Shown here: positions 14,547 through 16,164 of the stretch, one piece after another
Numbering within the stretch: position 1 is the stretch's first letter
How the letters are laid out: each line of letters starts with the position of its first letter
From: an uncultured Fusibacter sp.
GTDB lineage: Bacteria > Bacillota > Clostridia > Peptostreptococcales > Acidaminobacteraceae
Length of the DNA stretch: 16,164 bases
NCBI GenBank assembly: GCA_937958285.1
Contig: CALFXQ010000106.1
Location: 1-16,164 of the forward strand
Direction of reading: 5' to 3'
Notes under the pieces: model-generated
Told to the model about the DNA's origin: nothing
Seen by the model: the letters and a program-made list of their open reading frames with translations, nothing else
The model's database searches: none
Made by a program: the position numbers and the translations under genes

Positions 14547-15395
14547 TTAGTTTGACTTCTTCCATATATCTGTTACTTCTTCTTTTACACGCTCGATAAT
14601 TTCTTCAGCTGCGCGATCTGAACTTTTTACAAAAAATACAACTCTATCACCGATGCGTTTACCTGTGACCTTATCGTTTACTGAAAGCTCATATTTACCT
14701 ACGGCAATATCTCTCACGGTCAAGTTGAAAATAGGTAAAGCACCTTGAAACTCGATATTAACTTTGTCGACAATTGTCACATAAAACATTTTTTCGTACT
14801 TTAAAGATATACTTTGGTATATAATACTTGCTTTTTCATATGCTTGACGTGCCTGATGCAAATTTTTTAAATTAGATTGCAACAAACGTCTTTGATTTAT
14901 CAATTGTTGCAAGCGATCTAGCTCATGGGTTTTTCTAGCTTGTGTAAAAGCCATAACATAATCATCATAAGCCTCAAGAAGATTTACTCCCGACTTAGAA
15001 AAAGCGTCTTGAATGGCTTCTTTTGAATCTTCATCTTGCAATAACTCTTTTTTACTAACTGATACAATAGGATCTTGGCCCGCCGATATTTCATTGTTGT
15101 TGGTTGTTGGCGCTTGCAATGCGATAGTTTTTAACCTGCGTGTTGCCTCTTTTGATGCAACAACAACTTTAGGTTCATCTATTCTTGTCAAAGTGAGCTC
15201 CGCATCCATAGGTTGTGTGATGCGCAAAGATATCAATAAATGCTGCTCCTTAATTACATCGCCCTTCTGATTAATTTTTGGAGATAGAATCTCATAATTA
15301 GGGAATGTAACGGTGTTATCTAATGCAAAAGAACTACCTGATATTCCAAGTGCTAATAGCACAGATAAAATAGTAATAAGATATCGCCTAGCCAT
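14547..15395 (-). CDS. Exported coiled-coil protein of unknown function, inserted in the wal operon
   Basis: I do not recognise this 282-residue protein. A signal peptide is clear (MARRYL, hydrophobic core to about 20, likely cleavage after SSFA at 24); there is no lipobox cysteine, so it should be secreted or wall-associated. A beta-rich part (about 28-90) is followed by a low-complexity polar stretch (95-115), a long helical region with coiled-coil character (about 125-205), then a second beta part (205-258) and an amphipathic tail. The two beta parts flanking a helical insertion suggest one folded domain. I use ATG 15395, five bases after GGAGG; GTG at 15407 overlaps that site. Position between walK and yycH suggests a role in sensing at the cell surface, which is inference. 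Confidence 0.75.
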   Translation of the reverse strand: MARRYLITILSVLLALGISGSSFALDNTVTFPNYEILSPKINQKGDVIKEQHLLISLRITQPMDAELTLTRIDEPKVVVASKEATRRLKTIALQAPTTNNNEISAGQDPIVSVSKKELLQDEDSKEAIQDAFSKSGVNLLEAYDDYVMAFTQARKTHELDRLQQLINQRRLLQSNLKNLHQARQAYEKASIIYQSISLKYEKMFYVTIVDKVNIEFQGALPIFNLTVRDIAVGKYELSVNDKVTGKRIGDRVVFFVKSSDRAAEEIIERVKEEVTDIWKKSN

Positions 15396-15426
15396 ATCAT
15401 CCTCCACTGTAAAGTCTCTTTAAATC

Positions 15427-15432
15427 ATTATA
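15427..15432 (-). promoter_or_regulatory. Possible internal -10 downstream of walK
   Basis: A perfect TATAAT on the minus strand in the 81-base gap between walK and the exported-protein gene, about 32 bases before its ATG. The -35 region at 17 bp is weak (ATGTTA). If real, it would express the exported protein, yycH, yycI and walJ separately from walK. Confidence 0.35.
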
Positions 15433-15476
15433 CGATAAGACTATTACAATAACATGACATCCTAATTAAGTGACTT

Positions 15477-16164
15477 TTACAGTTCTTTAGTTTCTTGATG
15501 AATGGGCACGTTTACAGTGACTGTTGTACCCTTTCCTAGTTCACTATCAATTACAATCGTACCTTGGTGCTTCTCGACAATTTCCTTTGCGATAGATAGA
15601 CCTAGACCCGTTCCACCTTGTTCCCTAGTTCTTGCCTTGTCTACGCGATAGAAGCGCTCGAATATCTGATTTAAATGCTCTTTTGCAATACCATCACCCG
15701 TGTCGTGTATTTTCAAAATCACTAGATTTTCTTCTTTTGTTAAATATATGCGGATTCGTCCTGACTGTGAAGTATACTTAATGGCATTTGAAATCAAATT
15801 TATAATTACTTGTTCCATACGATCATAATCGTACTGTGATATTAAAGGATCTTGTGCGGATACAAACTTTACATCCATCTTTTTCGCTTGAATTTGCATC
15901 TCAAGTTTATAGAGTACGACATTCAATAAATCCACCCAATTGTGTTCCTTAAAGTTAAAATCAAACTTATTAGCATCATAATTAGACAGTTGCAACAAGT
16001 CTCTAACCAATCTATTCATTCTATCTGCTTCATTCTCAATAACCTTTAAAAATTGGTTGCGAATTTCTATATCTTCACCAGCGCCGTCTAAGAGCGTTTC
16101 TGTATAGCTCTTGATACTTGTAAGTGGGGTTTTTAGTTCATGCGAAACATTTGCGACAAAATCC
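15477..16164 (-). CDS. walK: WalK sensor histidine kinase (C-terminal part; 5' end outside the window)
   Basis: The window holds the last 228 codons of a histidine kinase; the frame stays open past M16019 to the window edge, so that methionine is internal. The dimerisation H-box is DFVANVSHELKTPLTSIKSY at the very start, with the phosphorylated histidine at residue 8 of this fragment. The ATPase domain has the N-box (NLISNAIKYT), G1 (DTGDG), F-box (FERFYRVDKAR) and G2 (GTGLGLSIAKEIVEKHQG). This resembles WalK, the essential kinase controlling cell-wall hydrolase genes with WalR, and the downstream yycH-yycI-walJ set supports it. Membrane, Cache/HAMP and PAS parts, and walR, would lie upstream outside the window. 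Confidence 0.9.
   Translation of the reverse strand, partial: DFVANVSHELKTPLTSIKSYTETLLDGAGEDIEIRNQFLKVIENEADRMNRLVRDLLQLSNYDANKFDFNFKEHNWVDLLNVVLYKLEMQIQAKKMDVKFVSAQDPLISQYDYDRMEQVIINLISNAIKYTSQSGRIRIYLTKEENLVILKIHDTGDGIAKEHLNQIFERFYRVDKARTREQGGTGLGLSIAKEIVEKHQGTIVIDSELGKGTTVTVNVPIHQETKEL

Noticed and set aside
15477..16019. walK as a short gene starting at the methionine at 16019
   Set aside because: The same frame continues to the window edge and encodes the H-box with the phosphorylated histidine.

Overview
The window looks like a chromosomal stretch of a low-GC Gram-positive bacterium (Bacillota). The evidence is a WalK-YycH-YycI-WalJ block, a SUF iron-sulfur operon with the Gram-positive scaffold SufU, strong AGGAGG-type ribosome sites, and some GTG/TTG starts. 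An anaerobic clostridial lineage is my guess, because sufB follows sufC here rather than ending the operon as in Bacillus. That is inference, not identification. I see no phage, insertion sequence, CRISPR array, tRNA or rRNA. Almost everything is on the minus strand, so the layout below reads from high to low coordinates.

15477-16164 is the C-terminal half of the sensor kinase WalK, cut by the window edge. It is followed by an unrecognised exported coiled-coil protein (14547-15395), YycH, YycI and the metallo-beta-lactamase-fold protein WalJ. A clear terminator closes the cell-wall-control operon at 11371-11399, with the walJ stop codon in its loop. The exported protein sits between walK and yycH, where the operons I know have nothing.

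11257 down to 9038 is a second probable operon. It has a tandem DJ-1/PfpI-like protein in which both expected catalytic cysteines are replaced, a free-standing domain resembling the N-terminal part of enterochelin esterases, and a YbaK-type Cys-tRNA(Pro) deacylase. It ends at a strong hairpin shared with the convergent DUF134 regulator gene (8526-8942, plus strand). The DUF134 gene is divergent from a membrane diguanylate cyclase (6832-8409), and their predicted promoters overlap at the -35 elements.

6617-6835 (plus) is an unrecognised 72-residue gene with a strong ribosome site. It meets the cyclase gene tail to tail on a shared TTAA, and a likely cyclase terminator lies inside it on the opposite strand.

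6397 down to 1470 is a complete sufC-sufB-sufD-sufS-sufU operon, enough for de novo Fe-S cluster assembly. Its promoter is near consensus (TTGACA, 17 bp, TAAGAT). A 17/19 match to the classic Fur box abuts the -35, so iron-dependent repression is the obvious prediction. After the suf terminator come a NUDIX hydrolase and a membrane-anchored metallophosphoesterase in a translationally coupled pair (1371 to 123).

Several coding starts below are shorter than the longest open frame because the ribosome site or predicted transcription start requires it (NUDIX, sufC, cyclase, yycH, exported protein).
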